This document shows positions 11,162 to 23,534 of a DNA stretch of 64,000 nt, piece after piece; the stretch's first letter is position 1, and every line of letters starts with the position of its first letter. The translations under genes and the position numbers were made by a program. The DNA comes from Neodiprion pinetum (Eukaryota; Arthropoda; Insecta; Hymenoptera; Diprionidae): positions 24,993,922-25,057,921 of the forward strand of contig NC_060232.1 of NCBI RefSeq assembly GCF_021155775.2. Direction: 5' to 3'. Below the pieces are notes generated by a model. That model did not search any database, was not told where the DNA came from, and saw only the letters and a program-made list of their open reading frames with translations.

Positions 11162-14100
11162 TCAATCCGTACCAAAGTACTTTTGCCCAAAGTGATTCGG
11201 CGCGACGTGGTGAATTTCCGAGGATAAGATCTTCATCTGAAAGTGCAATTCAACTTCAGTTAAGCCCCCTCATTCCAAAGGACAATGTTATTACAAATCT
11301 GTATGTGTCTGAATGAATCGGACGTTCTAATCCTAGTTTCAATGTTTCATGTAATCATTACTGAATAAACACGCCTCTAAATTTTAAGATCTTAAGTAAA
11401 AACAAGATTAGAAAGACAAATATTCAAGTAACCAGATTCTGGATAGTATTATTCCGAACGAGATTGTGTTAAAAACATACGTGATGAAAAAAGAGCCATG
11501 AATTGGGTAATAAATAGGATTTATTTAACAAATAAGATAATAAATCTCAGATGTTCGCAAAAATTCAAGTTTGCTGTTAGTAAATATTATTGCATCAAAT
11601 TTCTGACCAGAAACTAGCATGTAACTCGATAAGAATATCTAAATGGCTACCGATACAAGATGCGACAGTGAATAGTACAAGAAACAATAGTATTTTATTT
11701 GCTACTTATTGTTACACTATTGAACCAGCAGTGGAATAAAAGGTCTTACCTGTGCCTATAACTGATGTGAATTACATACCTTAGGGAAGGCAGTGACTAG
11801 AGTTTTGGCAGCAAATGGTGTACAGAATAAATTAGAGAGGATGATATTTTCCTCCAACACATTGTGTTCTTTTAACACAGCTATCGCTTTTATCACAGTA
11901 TTTCCGGTACCTTGAATTAGAGAAAAGAAAGAAATACCTGAGTTGTCAATGTAATGTATAAATCTAAATGTCAATGTATAATTTCAGTTTTCACAGACGG
12001 ATAAATAATTCAAATTTCATCACAATAGTTCATTGACGGTACAAATAATGCATTTTTTACATACTGTGCTCAATAAGAATGAAAAAGTACAGTTTGGTGA
12101 TCATATAAATGCATATCTGTTGCTTATTTAACTTTCACGATTAATACTTTCAACAGAAAAAGTCTGGGGTTGCCATTAATTAGAATGAATCAAGTCGGTC
12201 TGATGCTAAATTAGCACAGTCAGAAAAAAAAAACATGTTTCCAATTCGTGGAAGCAGTGAAGGTCATTTTCAATTATCTTCCATATTGTGAATACCAAGA
12301 TATATTTATCACAATGATGAAGCTATTTTTGTGAAAATTTACAGAAAACGTGTGCTATCTACAACTTTATATCGCACATTCCACAAAAGTGATTTGTACA
12401 GTCCTTGAACTTTGAATACAGTGTTGCAAACTGGTATTTATTTTGTATTTATTATTTCAAATAATCGTGTCTTCATTGGTTTGCATCAAAGTTGCCAACT
12501 CTGGCCATAATGTATATGCATTTCACACTCTACACACAGTACTTTTGTGCCACACATTGCTTTTAGTGACTTGGCTAATTCCCGATCCATGCAATTCAGA
12601 TATAAACCTTCAGCATCTATATTGTATACTTACTCATTATCGGATACATTAAGAGAACCTTTCTTTCGGCTATATCGTCTGGAAATTTAGCATAGACAAC
12701 TTTAGCCTCATGAGTGTCAACATCACTTTCGACCAATATTTTACCAATTCTTATACTACGGCAACAGTCCCTGAGACCCTGAAATAACTCAAAATATTGG
12801 TAAACTGTTCACATATACGTAGAGTGATCGATTTATCCATGGAGGATAAATCCAGGGCTGGTAGTAAAACATTTTTGTTAGAAAAATAAGAAGGTTTACG
12901 AATCACACAGTCAAGATTCTAATATTGTGAACATTCTTCATCGAAAAGTTTATAAAATTTGCCTTTATTATATCAAGTAAATCCAAGTTTATTCTGAATT
13001 ATTTTCCGTGCAGCTAGGTAAATACAGTGTATACATCTTTGCCATTACGCAATAAAGACTATTTTTTTGCTTGTAAATCATTTATATCAACCGAAATGGT
13101 GGGCTATAAAGTACATTACAGATTAAGAATGGCACAATTGACGATATTCTTTTCTTATTAGTCATTTGAAGCTGCGTGCAAAATTTCGAGATTCATTTGT
13201 ACAAAAATGATACTAAATCTATGAAATTAGTAGCACAGGGTCATTACTTTCATTGCAAAATTAAACACAAATATCACATTGATAACTTGAACGCAGCTTC
13301 ACAGCGTATGGCATAATTGCAACAAAAAGTGCGAATATTGTGGGAATAAATAAATTAATAAATAAAAATAATAATAATTCCTAGCCACTAGCCCTGTGAA
13401 GCCAGTGATAAATAATTACCTGTTCCATAGCTTCGCCACTTCTAACTATAGACACGCCACAATTGCCTTTTTGATATTTGAGTCCCTTGTACTTGGCACC
13501 TGTCGGCGTTGTCACGGAACATTTTGAAAATGGTAATTGATTGAGGCTTTCTTCTATGACAAGTCTGATCTGTAAGTAAAATGAATATATTATACATATG
13601 TATATATGTAGATATTTTTTCTTTTCGTCGGTCATGATTTCACTCGTGATTTTGACACGCAAAACGTCCATGTTGTAAATAAATTCATCGAATGCTTTTT
13701 CAAGCGACACATTTTTTAGTACTTTCTACCAGACTATTGCGCATAATTGTCAGTTTAATTGCCGGCTGTGTGCATATTCGCACGTCACCGTGGGATTGAC
13801 GCTACGGTTAATTAGCCGGGGTAGACAAGTAGGTTTGAAAAAAAATGTGTTAACGTATCGTTAATATTCTCACCAAACGGTCTGCGTAGAATTTAAAATC
13901 GCTTCTCGTTGTGTTCCTGTAACGAAGAAAATTATAAAAAGACATTGAAACGCTGTCGATGCCATGTGCTTGTCGCGTTTCAGCAATGCCGCATTGACTT
14001 GTCGAAGATTATTGCCTCGTCCACTTACTTGTCACGTAATATAGTTTGCAATTCTTTGACCTGGTTATTTGTTGGTAATACTCTTAAATTCGGGCCGTAC

Positions 14101-14171
14101 TCTTCGATAATTTCATTGCCACTGTCACTCGATATCTTATTTATTACAGTTGCCGTGTCTCCACTTCCCAT
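11162..14171 (-). CDS. UPRT: Uracil phosphoribosyltransferase homologue
   Basis: Six minus-strand exons: 14171-14029, 13916-13874, 13569-13420, 12778-12634, 11910-11780, 11236-11162; 687 nt, 228 aa, all GT-AG and in phase. The protein reads as one PRTase domain: LRVLPTNNQVKELQTILRDK (residues ~30-49), GVSIVRSGEAMEQ (100-112), GLRDCCRSIRIGKIL (113-127), the phosphate-loop region MYPIMSTGNTVIKA (156-169), then SSEIHHVAPNHFGQKYFGTD at the C-terminus, which corresponds to the uracil-site end of the family. UPRT converts uracil and PRPP to UMP in bacteria and protists. As in vertebrate homologues, the loop reads STGNT rather than the bacterial D-P-M-L-A-T-G form, so activity should not be assumed. 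It is shorter than the human protein because it lacks the long N-terminal extension. Confidence 0.92.
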
Positions 14172-15189
14172 ATTGGTTTATTACCATACTATTTTGTTAT
14201 CCTCTTATCACACGACTGAGGACTGAATGCAGCATGCACACACACACACATGCAGCTGTATTTTACACTATTTTTTAGACCAGCCTCGTGGATTTACACC
14301 GCTGATAGAACGGTGGTACATACAATCAACTCTACCCTATTTTTCAGCTATACCCGCAATACGACACAATACGACATCTTATGCGTCAATTTGTTACTAA
14401 CATTATAGAGTGCTGTTTTCACTACAATTTTCAAGGATGGCGCATCTATTAGTCCAACCAGTAGCGCTAGTGATGACGGTTTATTAAACTACTGGAGCTG
14501 CGAGATAACCGCTGCAACGGGTATGAATTCCGACAATAACGATTGGTCAGCTGGTGGTCACGAAAGTGAAATCTATGGGTTCACGGTTCAAGTTTTGGTT
14601 CCAATTGAGAAAACAACTGATGCATAACTGTGATGAAATAGTTAGCGCAGTTTATTCATCGAGCAAGTATAAGTCTGGTACTGTTCAGTAGAGTTTTTAA
14701 ATTGTATTTTAAGGGCACGTTATACAAAAAACTGTTAAAAAAATTTTTTTAATCTTTTTTCTTAATGCCAACATAATTTTAAGGGTATAATGTAATAGAC
14801 TCCTGACGAAAACCATGGCGCCTCATTGTTGACACCATAAATTGACCAAAAATTATCCAATCTGCAAAAATAAAAAAGAATCTTGTAAAATAACGTAGTA
14901 GTAATAGTGTGACGGAGTGAATTTTTATTACTTTTCAAAAATGAAGAATTTACAGTATTTGAAAGTTTGGCATGTAAGTTGAAAAAAAAATTGGTGTTTA
15001 ATGATTTATAGAAAATTATCCTATCAAAAAATTAAAACAAACCTCTCGTCAGACTATGGAGAAAATAATTATCAAGATTAAAAAAAAAAAAATAAAAAAT
15101 ATTAAAAATTGACTGAGTTTAAAATTTCTGGTAGGTATGTACAACGCGAACTCACGGCAAGTCTTCCATTCCAGCTTCGTACTGTAAAC
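14172..15189. other. Upstream region of UPRT merging into transposon-like AT-rich DNA
   Basis: The first ~300 nt should contain the UPRT 5' end; no TATA box was recognised. From about 14710 the sequence is AT-rich with poly-A/poly-T runs and lies directly downstream of the MULE-like relic. It may be that element's 3' flank. No gene was seen. Confidence 0.35.
14229..14251. repeat. (CA)n microsatellite
   Basis: A short run of CA dinucleotides just upstream of the UPRT start codon, on the side where its promoter should be. Confidence 0.8.
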
Positions 15190-15752
15190 CTCTTCTTCAG
15201 CTTGTATCTTCGTGTTTTCTTATGGTTTTCTGCAATCTCTTGTCAATTCGAACTTCTTTAGTGGGTTGAATTGATTGTATCCTGGCGTATTTCAAATGGT
15301 TAATATCTTCTCTCTCACAATAACTATGCGCTTCAATCCCAGCGCTGATTCCAAGTAATTGTAGCATTTGTAAATAACTGAGAGCTCCATCCAATGTAGA
15401 TACCGCAACGCTGATTGCAATTTCTACAATTTTACAACTTCTTGTCGTACACTGATAAGCAAGTTTCGAAATTTTAGTCTTGAGACTCTCATTATTGTTT
15501 TGAATAAATCCACCCAAGCACTTTTTTAATAAATCATTGCTACTCAATACCTCGTAGATGGGTTAATTGCTGTTTGTACGATTTCAGGTAAGGAAGGCTT
15601 ATGGACAAAATTTGACCCCTCTGCTTTTGCCTTCTGCCAATCGTACCAACTGTTACTACCCAGAGGACAATAAGAATACTGTGGAGTCAGTGGATATTTC
15701 ATGATAAAAAGTCGTCCATATGGCTTTCATCACATCCTCCACAGAATTTACG
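15190..15752 (-). pseudogene. Relic of a MULE-like (Mutator-like transposase domain) element
   Basis: Read on the minus strand, three overlapping frames together give the C-terminal part of a transposase-like protein common in insect and other animal genomes: VMKAIWTTFYHEISTDS near 15730-15690, then CPLGSNSWYDWQKAKAEG and HKPSLPEIVQTAINPS (15690-15560), then SSNDLLKKCLGGFIQNNNES and onward (15547-15197). The order of the motifs (C-P-x-G-x-x-S-W, H-K-x-x-L-P, the K-C-L-G-G-F-x-Q-N-x-N-E-S block) is that of the family. At least two frame changes and loss of the rest of the protein show it is dead. The longest intact piece is 116 codons. No convincing terminal inverted repeats were located. Confidence 0.65.
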
Positions 15753-15952
15753 AGGTACTATTTCTTATTACTAATCCGCAATAAATAGTTCATCTGTTAA
15801 TTTTGTTGTCAATTTTCCGTAGCAACTGAAACTTGATCCTCGACGTTGGTTTGATGTTCTAGACTCACTGTTCGGTGAATTTTACATTTAAATAACGAGT
15901 CCACTTTTACACTTATTGAAATTTCATGCAATGCAAAATTAATACAAATGTT

Positions 15953-15966
15953 GGGGGGGGGGGGGG
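15953..15966. repeat. Poly-G run (14 G)
   Basis: An uninterrupted run of 14 G on the plus strand, downstream of the homogentisate dioxygenase stop codon on the opposite strand. Confidence 0.95.
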
Positions 15967-16079
15967 TATTACAGAGACAACGCATGTGAATAGAGTCAAA
16001 AACATATTTAGTATAATATAATGTTTCTATGCATACCAATGTGCTTATAATATAACAGAGTTTTGCGTGATGTCTGAAA

Positions 16080-19013
16080 CTAATTTACGCTAGGTAAATT
16101 TTCCCCAATAGCCTGAAGATCGAAATTTTTCTTCAGACCTTGCCAACAGCGGTAGTATTCGGCGTCAAGACGCTGGCAGGTGTGTTCACCCCATTTCGTT
16201 ACAGCAAGACTAAATGAGGATTCGAACATGAAGGCTTGGGTCCCATCGGCAATTCGTTCAGCTCGCAATTCTGCGTTGGATGCACCTTCGAAGCATGCGG
16301 CATCCGGTCCGTGTGGCGTCATCATCGAATGCAGAGAGGCACCTCCGGCTTGAAATCCCTCTTCCTTGGCTTCGTAACGACCCTTTATCAAGCCCATAAA
16401 CTCGCTCATACAATTTCCTGCAGGAATAAACAACGAATCGTCAAGTTGAAACATGTAGCATTCTTGGAGTATAGGTCCTCCATATTTGTAGTTACTATAT
16501 TCAAGAGCTGCTGATGTCATGGAAAATAAAACTAATTTGAAGTATTTGCCGACGAGGACTGCGGGTTCAACGAGACCAAAGTGCAAGTAAGAGAAATGTG
16601 GTTTTAATTTTATTGCAGTTCGTTGAGTAAATGTGCGGAAACTTACGATGGTAATACGGAGGTCTGAACGTGTGTTCTTGAACCGACCATCTTGGTGGAA
16701 ATATCACAAAGTCCGCAACGGCGGTACCAGGCTTGTTGGACGGGCAAGTGAGGACAGTGAAAATCGACGGATCCTGCAAGGAGCGAAATAAAATTGCAAC
16801 GCAAGCATAATATTCTTCGGCATCATAAATGTCAACAGTAAAATACCGACACAGTGATCGAAGGACACAGAGTTCACGACCATGAACCGATCCAGATCGT
16901 ACTTATAGGGTACGTAATTTCCGTGCCAGGCAACAACGTCGAAGGGACTGTGACCTTGAGATGCGGCGAACAGTTTACCCTGATATTTGCAGATTATCGT
17001 GAACGGTGCTTCGCGTTCTTCAAACCACGCCACCGGTGTCATGAAGTCACGGGGGTTGGCAAGTCCGTTGGCACCTTTGTCAATCAGAGGAAAAGGGTGC
17101 CACTCGTTACTTCTTTGGATGCTCATTGAGCAGACGTCTACGCGTTTCTGATCGAGGTGCAACTTACCAATCGGTCCGAGGTTTGGTAGCTGAAAGTGAT
17201 TGTCGAAGACCTCGAGGATGTAGCCCCGCGATGGACCGAGCACAGTAATCGAGAAACGCATGCCCTGCTGTATGACGCATATCTCGTTCGGCTCTACCCT
17301 CATCTTGCCGAATTCGGTTGTGATTTGCAAAGCGCCGAGTTGGGGCACTGGAATGTTTTTCGAAAGTCATGTCAATCACTGGCAATTATCCGAGATCAAC
17401 GGTATGGTACCCTGCCTATCTCGCGCTTGCGTAGCACAATGGAGGCGTATAAGTCGGACGCGATCGGACAGATCAATTGTAAGTACGGATCAATTAGAAA
17501 TTATTTACTCTATAAGCATGCCAATTTATTAACAAAGTGTATTTATATCCTACGCACCGATCAAGAAGTCGCCATCGGCGTTGTAGAGGGCTTTGTCACG
17601 CATCGACGCGTTGCAAAGATAAACGTGGATGGCGATACCAGAACGGACTCGAGCGTCCCCGGCACCACAGACCGTGTGGAGACCTTGAACGAAGTCAACT
17701 GCAGGGTCTTGTCGAGTCGGTACGTCAAAGGGCTTCCACCGCATCTGCGTGTGGCCGAAATTCATTGCTTCCGATCAGTACTTTAGAACGTTGTTTCGGT
17801 ACATCGGTATAATTTGTCAATGCGGCGAGATGATATATTATCGTCCAGCTTGTATTCACGTCACAGTTGTCACTCATTTGTGCAGATCGTTACTTGCCAA
17901 GTAAGGGACTTGATATTCGAATACAATAACTATACGAATATTATTTCGTTATTACCTATTAGGTACAAATTTTGGACTCAGTACTCGTCGGGTCGGCCGT
18001 TAAAGCAGTCATTGTGTCACCCCTCATTGTATAAGTCATTTTGTAATCATTGTAATCGCGTTGTGATCATGAAAACGTCTGCAATCTAAAAATCATTTTT
18101 TATTGATGCAATCATTTGCAATCATCTCGTAGTTATTGTGATTACAATAATCGTAAAATCCCGAAAACTTTGACCTTATTTTTATGAAATTTAAAAATTG
18201 CGCCAACAAGATAGTCTTTTTCGTTGTTCGTTCAGATGGCAAAAACAAAATCACCGATGATTACGGATGATTGCTTTTTTTGTAACCGCAATAGTCATAT
18301 AAATTTTCTGTACTCAAATTTTAATATTCAAAAAAGGAAATTTTTGTTAATCATAAAAAATTTGACATCGTCCGTGTAGTTTGCAATCATTGTGTCACTT
18401 TTTTCTAAGCGGCTAACTCCTCGTCAGTACCCGAGTCAGTTCTTGGATTGTTTTTGCGTCGAGGTGCTCGTCTTGCGAAAACGTATTCGACATGGTCGAC
18501 GATCGTACTATCTAACAGCTGCTTCCAATAATGATAACTTTTAGTATGAACAAACCTGGTTCGGGTTCGGTGGAATTTCATCCCAGTTGTGTGTTAGATA
18601 TGTGGCTTCATTTGCAGGAACAAACGGTTCGTGAAGTGCTGATGGTCTGATGCGGTACAGCCAGCTTCTTTTATTCTCTAGTCTCGGTGCTTGGAAAATG
18701 AAAATTTTTGTCAAGTAAATTCGGAGAGAAGAGACTCGCAATGTTGAGACCTGATATTATAATCACCGGTAAAAGCAGTGCCAGATAGTTGTTCGGCGTA
18801 AAGGCCATAAGGGCATTTTTGTGGATTATTCTGGCCAACTGGCAGAGCGTTTGGACAGCGTTCGTCCTCGGTGGAAAATTCGGAGCCAAAACCGGTTAGG
18901 TACTGGCAAGAATGAGATAAAAAAGTTTTAACCTGGTTCTAGTGCTTCTTAAGTGTGAGTGTTACGCATATCGTTAGATAAAATGAGATACGTACCTTGA
19001 GTTCGTCCTTCAT
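16080..19013 (-). CDS. HGD: Homogentisate 1,2-dioxygenase
   Basis: Eight minus-strand exons: 19013-18996, 18902-18767, 18689-18556, 17744-17558, 17347-17168, 17074-16851, 16773-16647, 16417-16080; 1344 nt, 447 aa, close to the 445 aa of the human enzyme. It opens homogentisate to maleylacetoacetate in the cytosol, a step of phenylalanine/tyrosine breakdown. Key residues fall at the human positions: catalytic His292 (FDH), and iron ligands His335 (PPYYHRN), Glu341 (MSEFMG) and His371 (TPHGPD). Other conserved blocks include YLTGFGSEFSTEDERCPNAL, QNNPQKCPYGLYAEQLSG, NKRSWLYRIRPS, HNWDEIPPNPNQMRWKPFD, ANASMRDKALYNADGDFLIV and RIADGTQAFMFESS. The seven junctions are in phase; six donors look normal and one (after 16851) is unusual. 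Exon 1 codes only six residues (MKDELK). Confidence 0.96.
17745..18555 (-). other. HGD intron 3, with ATTG/CAAT-rich inverted segments
   Basis: The longest intron of the gene (811 nt). Between about 18020 and 18400 the words aatcattg, caatcat and attgtaatc recur in both orientations, so this part can fold. It may be an inserted small element. No exon was recognised inside. Confidence 0.45.
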
Positions 19014-19031
19014 CGCGATCGCGCAGTTTTC

Positions 19032-19070
19032 AACTGAATAAGCGATTCCATGTTTCGCGTCATTTTATAA
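19032..19070 (-). promoter_or_regulatory. Candidate core promoter of HGD (TATA box and initiator)
   Basis: On the minus strand TATAAAA lies at 19070-19064, and an arthropod-type initiator TCAGTT at 19037-19032 sits about 33-35 nt downstream of the TATA start. Transcription from the initiator would leave a 5' untranslated region of only ~22 nt before the ATG at 19013. Spacing is slightly longer than the usual ~30 nt. Confidence 0.5.
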
Positions 19071-21642
19071 ACGTCGTTTGACCTTAAGTTGGTGTCAACA
19101 AGATAAAATTTATGCAAATCGTTTTTACGACTCAGCTTTCCAGCCAATCAGATACCCCGTATTTGAAGGCGCGACCATCCCGACAGGTTTTGCACGCCAC
19201 AAGTTCCTGATATCGTACAAGTAAAACGTACACGAGTCTCTCTTCTCGACTGACGAGCCCCTGATCACATTATCATATTTGATAATGACACTCTCTTGTA
19301 AACAACCACACCGAGTTTGCTAAAGCTTGAGCACGTACACTGTAGAAGAATCTAGTCGTTCGAGAAACACTGCTCAAATTCTATGGTAGCAAACTTATAG
19401 AACATTTGATTCTACGGAACTGCTCAAAAAGAGTTTATCTCTTGCTTAGCGACTATTGTTACATTTACTTACTTCGTTTAGAGTTAAAAAAAGACGTAGG
19501 TAATAGTAATATAACGTAGTTACTCTATCATCGTTCAGAGAATGAGAACTGATTGAACGAGTCACTTTTCGAGATAACATGTGATATGGCGGAATCAAGA
19601 TAATTGTTCAGTTAATGAATAACTGCCGCAATATGCTGATGTTCCAAATGTCTTACATATTCAAATTAGTTTATCTGAGCCGTAAAATTCCGTGAATTGA
19701 ATGAAACGCGAGCGTTCATTTATGGAAAAAGGTATATCACGAATGGGAATGACAAATTGACTACAATAACGCAAAATTGAAAAGTTCAGGATATCCAACG
19801 TCTCCGTGAGTTTTATATCTCGGTGGAGTTCGATGATCAGGGAAGATCAAGGAAGGTCGAAATGCGAAATACGTAACGATTAGTTTTAAAATTGAAAAAA
19901 CCTGGAAGTTTTTTTTGTATCAGAATAATGCTACTAAGTGAAAATTTTGAGATTAAACTTGAAGTGTGATTTCAAACCTCTCTAAATCAAGAATAGTTAA
20001 ATACGTGATTTATCACGGTTTGGACAATGCAGAGTTCCGTGTTATTATTCTCAACTCGTTTGCTAACTTGTTCCGAACAATCAATTACTACCTTTCGTAA
20101 AGATTAAGAATTATGCTCGGGACAAAAATTAAGTGCGGTCAAATAGAGCTCACAAAAATTGAATTGCAAAAGATGCTATTCCTTTCCTATCAGATTTCCG
20201 AATGTTCTAAAAGCTTTTTCTCTCTCGTGTTTGCCTATTCTTGATAGCGTGTCGTTTCGATAAATCAGGTACGCGTTTGGCACGTCTTTACTTCAGCTAT
20301 TGCAAAAGGAGATATTTTTGAAGGACACTTTTTTATAATTATATTTATCCAGGAAGTATCGAAACAGGTAAATTCTAATAGTTGAAGAATATTCAAATAC
20401 TCAACTGGCCCTGCAGATCAAGGATTGGGCAACGTCGTTTTGACCACTTTTTTTTTAGCAACGATCACGAAGCCTGACTATATTATGGAAAATGAATGAT
20501 ATATTTTATCTATATTTTATCACGGTTGTTCAAGAGAAGTGCGATATTGAGAGGCAATGAAAAATCGGAATATCATGATTGTGTTTTGAAGAAAAAGAAA
20601 TGCATATTGTAAAATAGGACATGTTTGGAGTTCTTTCACTTATCGGAATGTTACTCTAGCAGCTTCCGTGACGTTTTTACTCTGTTTCAGTTTTTCATTT
20701 CCTTGGTCATTTTATCCATTCCAGCTTAGAACAATTATAATTCTTTGTTTAGTGGGAACATTATTTCATTTGAACTTATACTTCATGTTGTTGTCCAAGA
20801 AAGATCCACGTGATCAATTCCCTTTCAATAAGCATGCGTTCATCCATAATAAATTGCTTGAATATAGCCATTAGATTATAATCAAGAAGTCAAGTTACGT
20901 AACGCACACTTAGATCCTCCGTCCTGTTTTACTCTTACATCACACACTGATTGCCCGTTAAATGAGTAAAAGCGAGGGCTCAGGTTTCACACTCGTACTA
21001 TCTATTCATTTGTATAGACATTTTCAATCGATTTAAAACAGTTATCAGTGAAAATTTGATATTTTGCTGTGACGATTAACTGCAGATTTTCCTAAACAGG
21101 TATTTTTCGCATCAAGTTTTTGATCTCAATAAATTCTATGTATAGACGTTTAAGTAAGGCTTGGCGGGTATTCTGGACCCAAAAGCTGTTTCTTAGAAAT
21201 GAAATATTTTCATTATTTTTGACAGGACTAAATGGATTTAATGGGTAGAAGAATGGTAGCGTTTGGTAGTTAAATTCCTAATTACACTATTTATCTTCGT
21301 GATTTCGGCATTATTTATGTAAAACACATAGCTATGTTTTATATAACCCATAACTTCGACGGTAAACGGTACATAGAGAGAATTCATTAAAACACACATG
21401 CAGATTATTTATTTCCGTGTTTATTCAGCAAAAAATAACGTAGTTATGTACCCAGCAGATAAACCTCTTCAGTTTCGCTCTCATTTAGACTATTTTCACC
21501 ACCATGCCTGACAACCAGAAACAGAAAAAAAGTGTGACATTATAACGTGACAGAAATTAGACACAGAGAAATCTGAATCTGAAATCTGCAAGGTACGTCA
21601 GTCGATCAGCTGGTCCCCCTTGTATTATACACATACCTACAT
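19071..21642. other. Intergenic region upstream of HGD
   Basis: AT-rich, no coding exon recognised. The divergent neighbour is the forked/espin-like gene, whose first exon appears to lie near 26.8 kb. Confidence 0.4.
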
Positions 21643-22075
21643 ACACTGAGAAAAATTTCATTTGTTATAGCAGCTAGAAAAATTCAGTGAAACAGCTGGT
21701 GTCGTAAAAAAAACTGTTTGAATTTTGTTGGTATTACGAAAAACGAGGTATACGTAACCATTTTGCGCTATTGTCGATAATTTTTTGGTAATTGCAACTC
21801 AAAATCAGTTTTTTCGGTTTACTCTATTTTTTTAGTTAAATAAGGCTTTAGCATCAACTTATTGTCGCAGAAGCATTGAATCTTCGCAACAGTTACAATA
21901 AAATATAGTAACAGTGATCGTAATGAGAAAGAATAGTAACGGATACCAGACTTTCCGGTAACGGCTAGAAAACTAATTTTCATTTTCTACCTAGAACTGT
22001 ATTTTTCGATTTTGGTAAAAAATGAAAATATTTAAGGACTGAGCGGTAACCGGAACTAAAAATTTCTCTCAGTGT
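21643..22075. mobile_element. MITE-like element with ACACTGAG ends
   Basis: The left end ACACTGAGAAAAATTT (21643-21658) is mirrored by the reverse complement of the right end, ACACTGAGAGAAATTTTTAG (22075-22056). The 433-nt interior is AT-rich, has internal GTAAC/GTTAC words and no open frame of note. This is the form of a non-autonomous DNA transposon. Flanking target-site duplication is not clear. Confidence 0.6.
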
Positions 22076-23534
22076 TTTATAGTTACATAATTATTGCCGA
22101 CTGATTTCCACACCACACATTTATCATCTGACTGACAACAGCTCATTCAATTAAACTGGCACCGATCACGTATGTAAGCTGAAAAAAGTTGCGTCGAATT
22201 ATTTTTCTTTTTGTTTTTGAAATTTAATCGTTAAGCTAATCGGTTCCTAATTACTTGGGATATTCTTGTGTTTCAACGAGAAGGGAACGGAGCCGCCGAA
22301 CTAAGGATGAGGACCAGCAGTAAAAGAGGCATACCTACGACACGGTGAAGAGAAGGCTTTTACAGTTATCCGTGGTAGGGGAAAAAGTTACGAGTTCTCC
22401 GGAGGCGGAGTGGTATCCAGGCTCGATCGGACGATGGGTACCAAACAGCGTGTAATCGGCATCTCTTCACTGTGCGGCAATTCTATTCCTGGCAGTATTT
22501 CAGCACGCGTAAACCGGTGCCTTCAGATAAGAAGATATTTTTTACCGTTTGCGGGGTCAGGAAAGTCGGTGCTATTGGCGACCCCGGCGTGACCCTACCT
22601 TCGGCGGATTCCAGGACAGGCGTAAAAACTTTCGTTCTTCGATGGCCTGGAGCCAAATTCAAACCGGGAGAGTAACGCCGATCGCGCAACAAAGCCACTT
22701 CCTTCCTCCGCTCGAATCCCGGTCGGTCAAGGTCAACGAGAGGAAAGCGAGAATCTTTTCTTTTCCTTTTTCACACGCTTTTTACACCCGGTGGCACGGT
22801 TACTTGGCGCTTGATTCTTGCCGATCGGCAGCCGCCACTCCGCGATAAAAAATGGCTTGTATACGGCGTTAGGTAATTGCTTCGGTTGTTTGCTAAACGG
22901 GAGCCTTCTGGTAATTTTGCATTCTGTGATGGAGATCTTTGCTTGATTACCTGACGGTAACAACGCGGATGAAGAAGTCACAATAAGAAACAGTCTCGTT
23001 ATATCGCATAGTCATTTGTATCTGTGGTATAGAAATACGCACGCATTTTTATTATACATATTCAATGCTGCGAATCGATCTATCAGAACAGGTTTTTGCA
23101 GTATGAAATGCAGGGGAAATGATGAATGATTCTCTTCAAATTGGTACATACACCAGCGTTATTCTTGATTATGCCATTTATTAAGAATAATAACGGTATT
23201 ATTATATAGGATAGAAAGCCTGGAAATTTATAGAAAGTAATCGAATTGCTTCAAGTTTTATTTCGTGAATTCTGCGATTCAGCGACTGTGATGGATTGGG
23301 AAATGCGTTTTGTATCGTGGAAAAAAAGTTGACACCGAATCCACTTGTCGCGCGTATTTTAAATGGGTGAATCTATAAACTCACTGTTGAAAATGGGTTC
23401 ATGTTAAAAGAAAACGTACGTTAATTCTATATTCAAGAATATTCATTACAAGTGTTGTCTTCTTCTACAGAAAACAACATTCACCATTTGGAAAGCAAGC
23501 ATACTGACAGGTTTATGCATATTATATGTTAGAG
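22076..23534. other. Intergenic, GC-richer patch at 22.3-22.9 kb
   Basis: Around 22260-22860 GC rises and short frames are open on both strands (60-99 codons), which is expected by chance in such DNA. No known protein motif was found. Confidence 0.3.

Noticed and set aside
12768..12780. A 13-nt match to the 5' end of miR-125 (tccctgagaccct) on the plus strand
   Set aside because: It lies across the start of UPRT exon 4, where the minus strand codes the conserved GLRD; there is no hairpin around it and the rest of the miRNA does not match.
16236..17786. Plus-strand frames (92, 91, 196, 90 and 91 codons) opposite HGD
   Set aside because: They are antisense shadows of conserved HGD exons on the minus strand.
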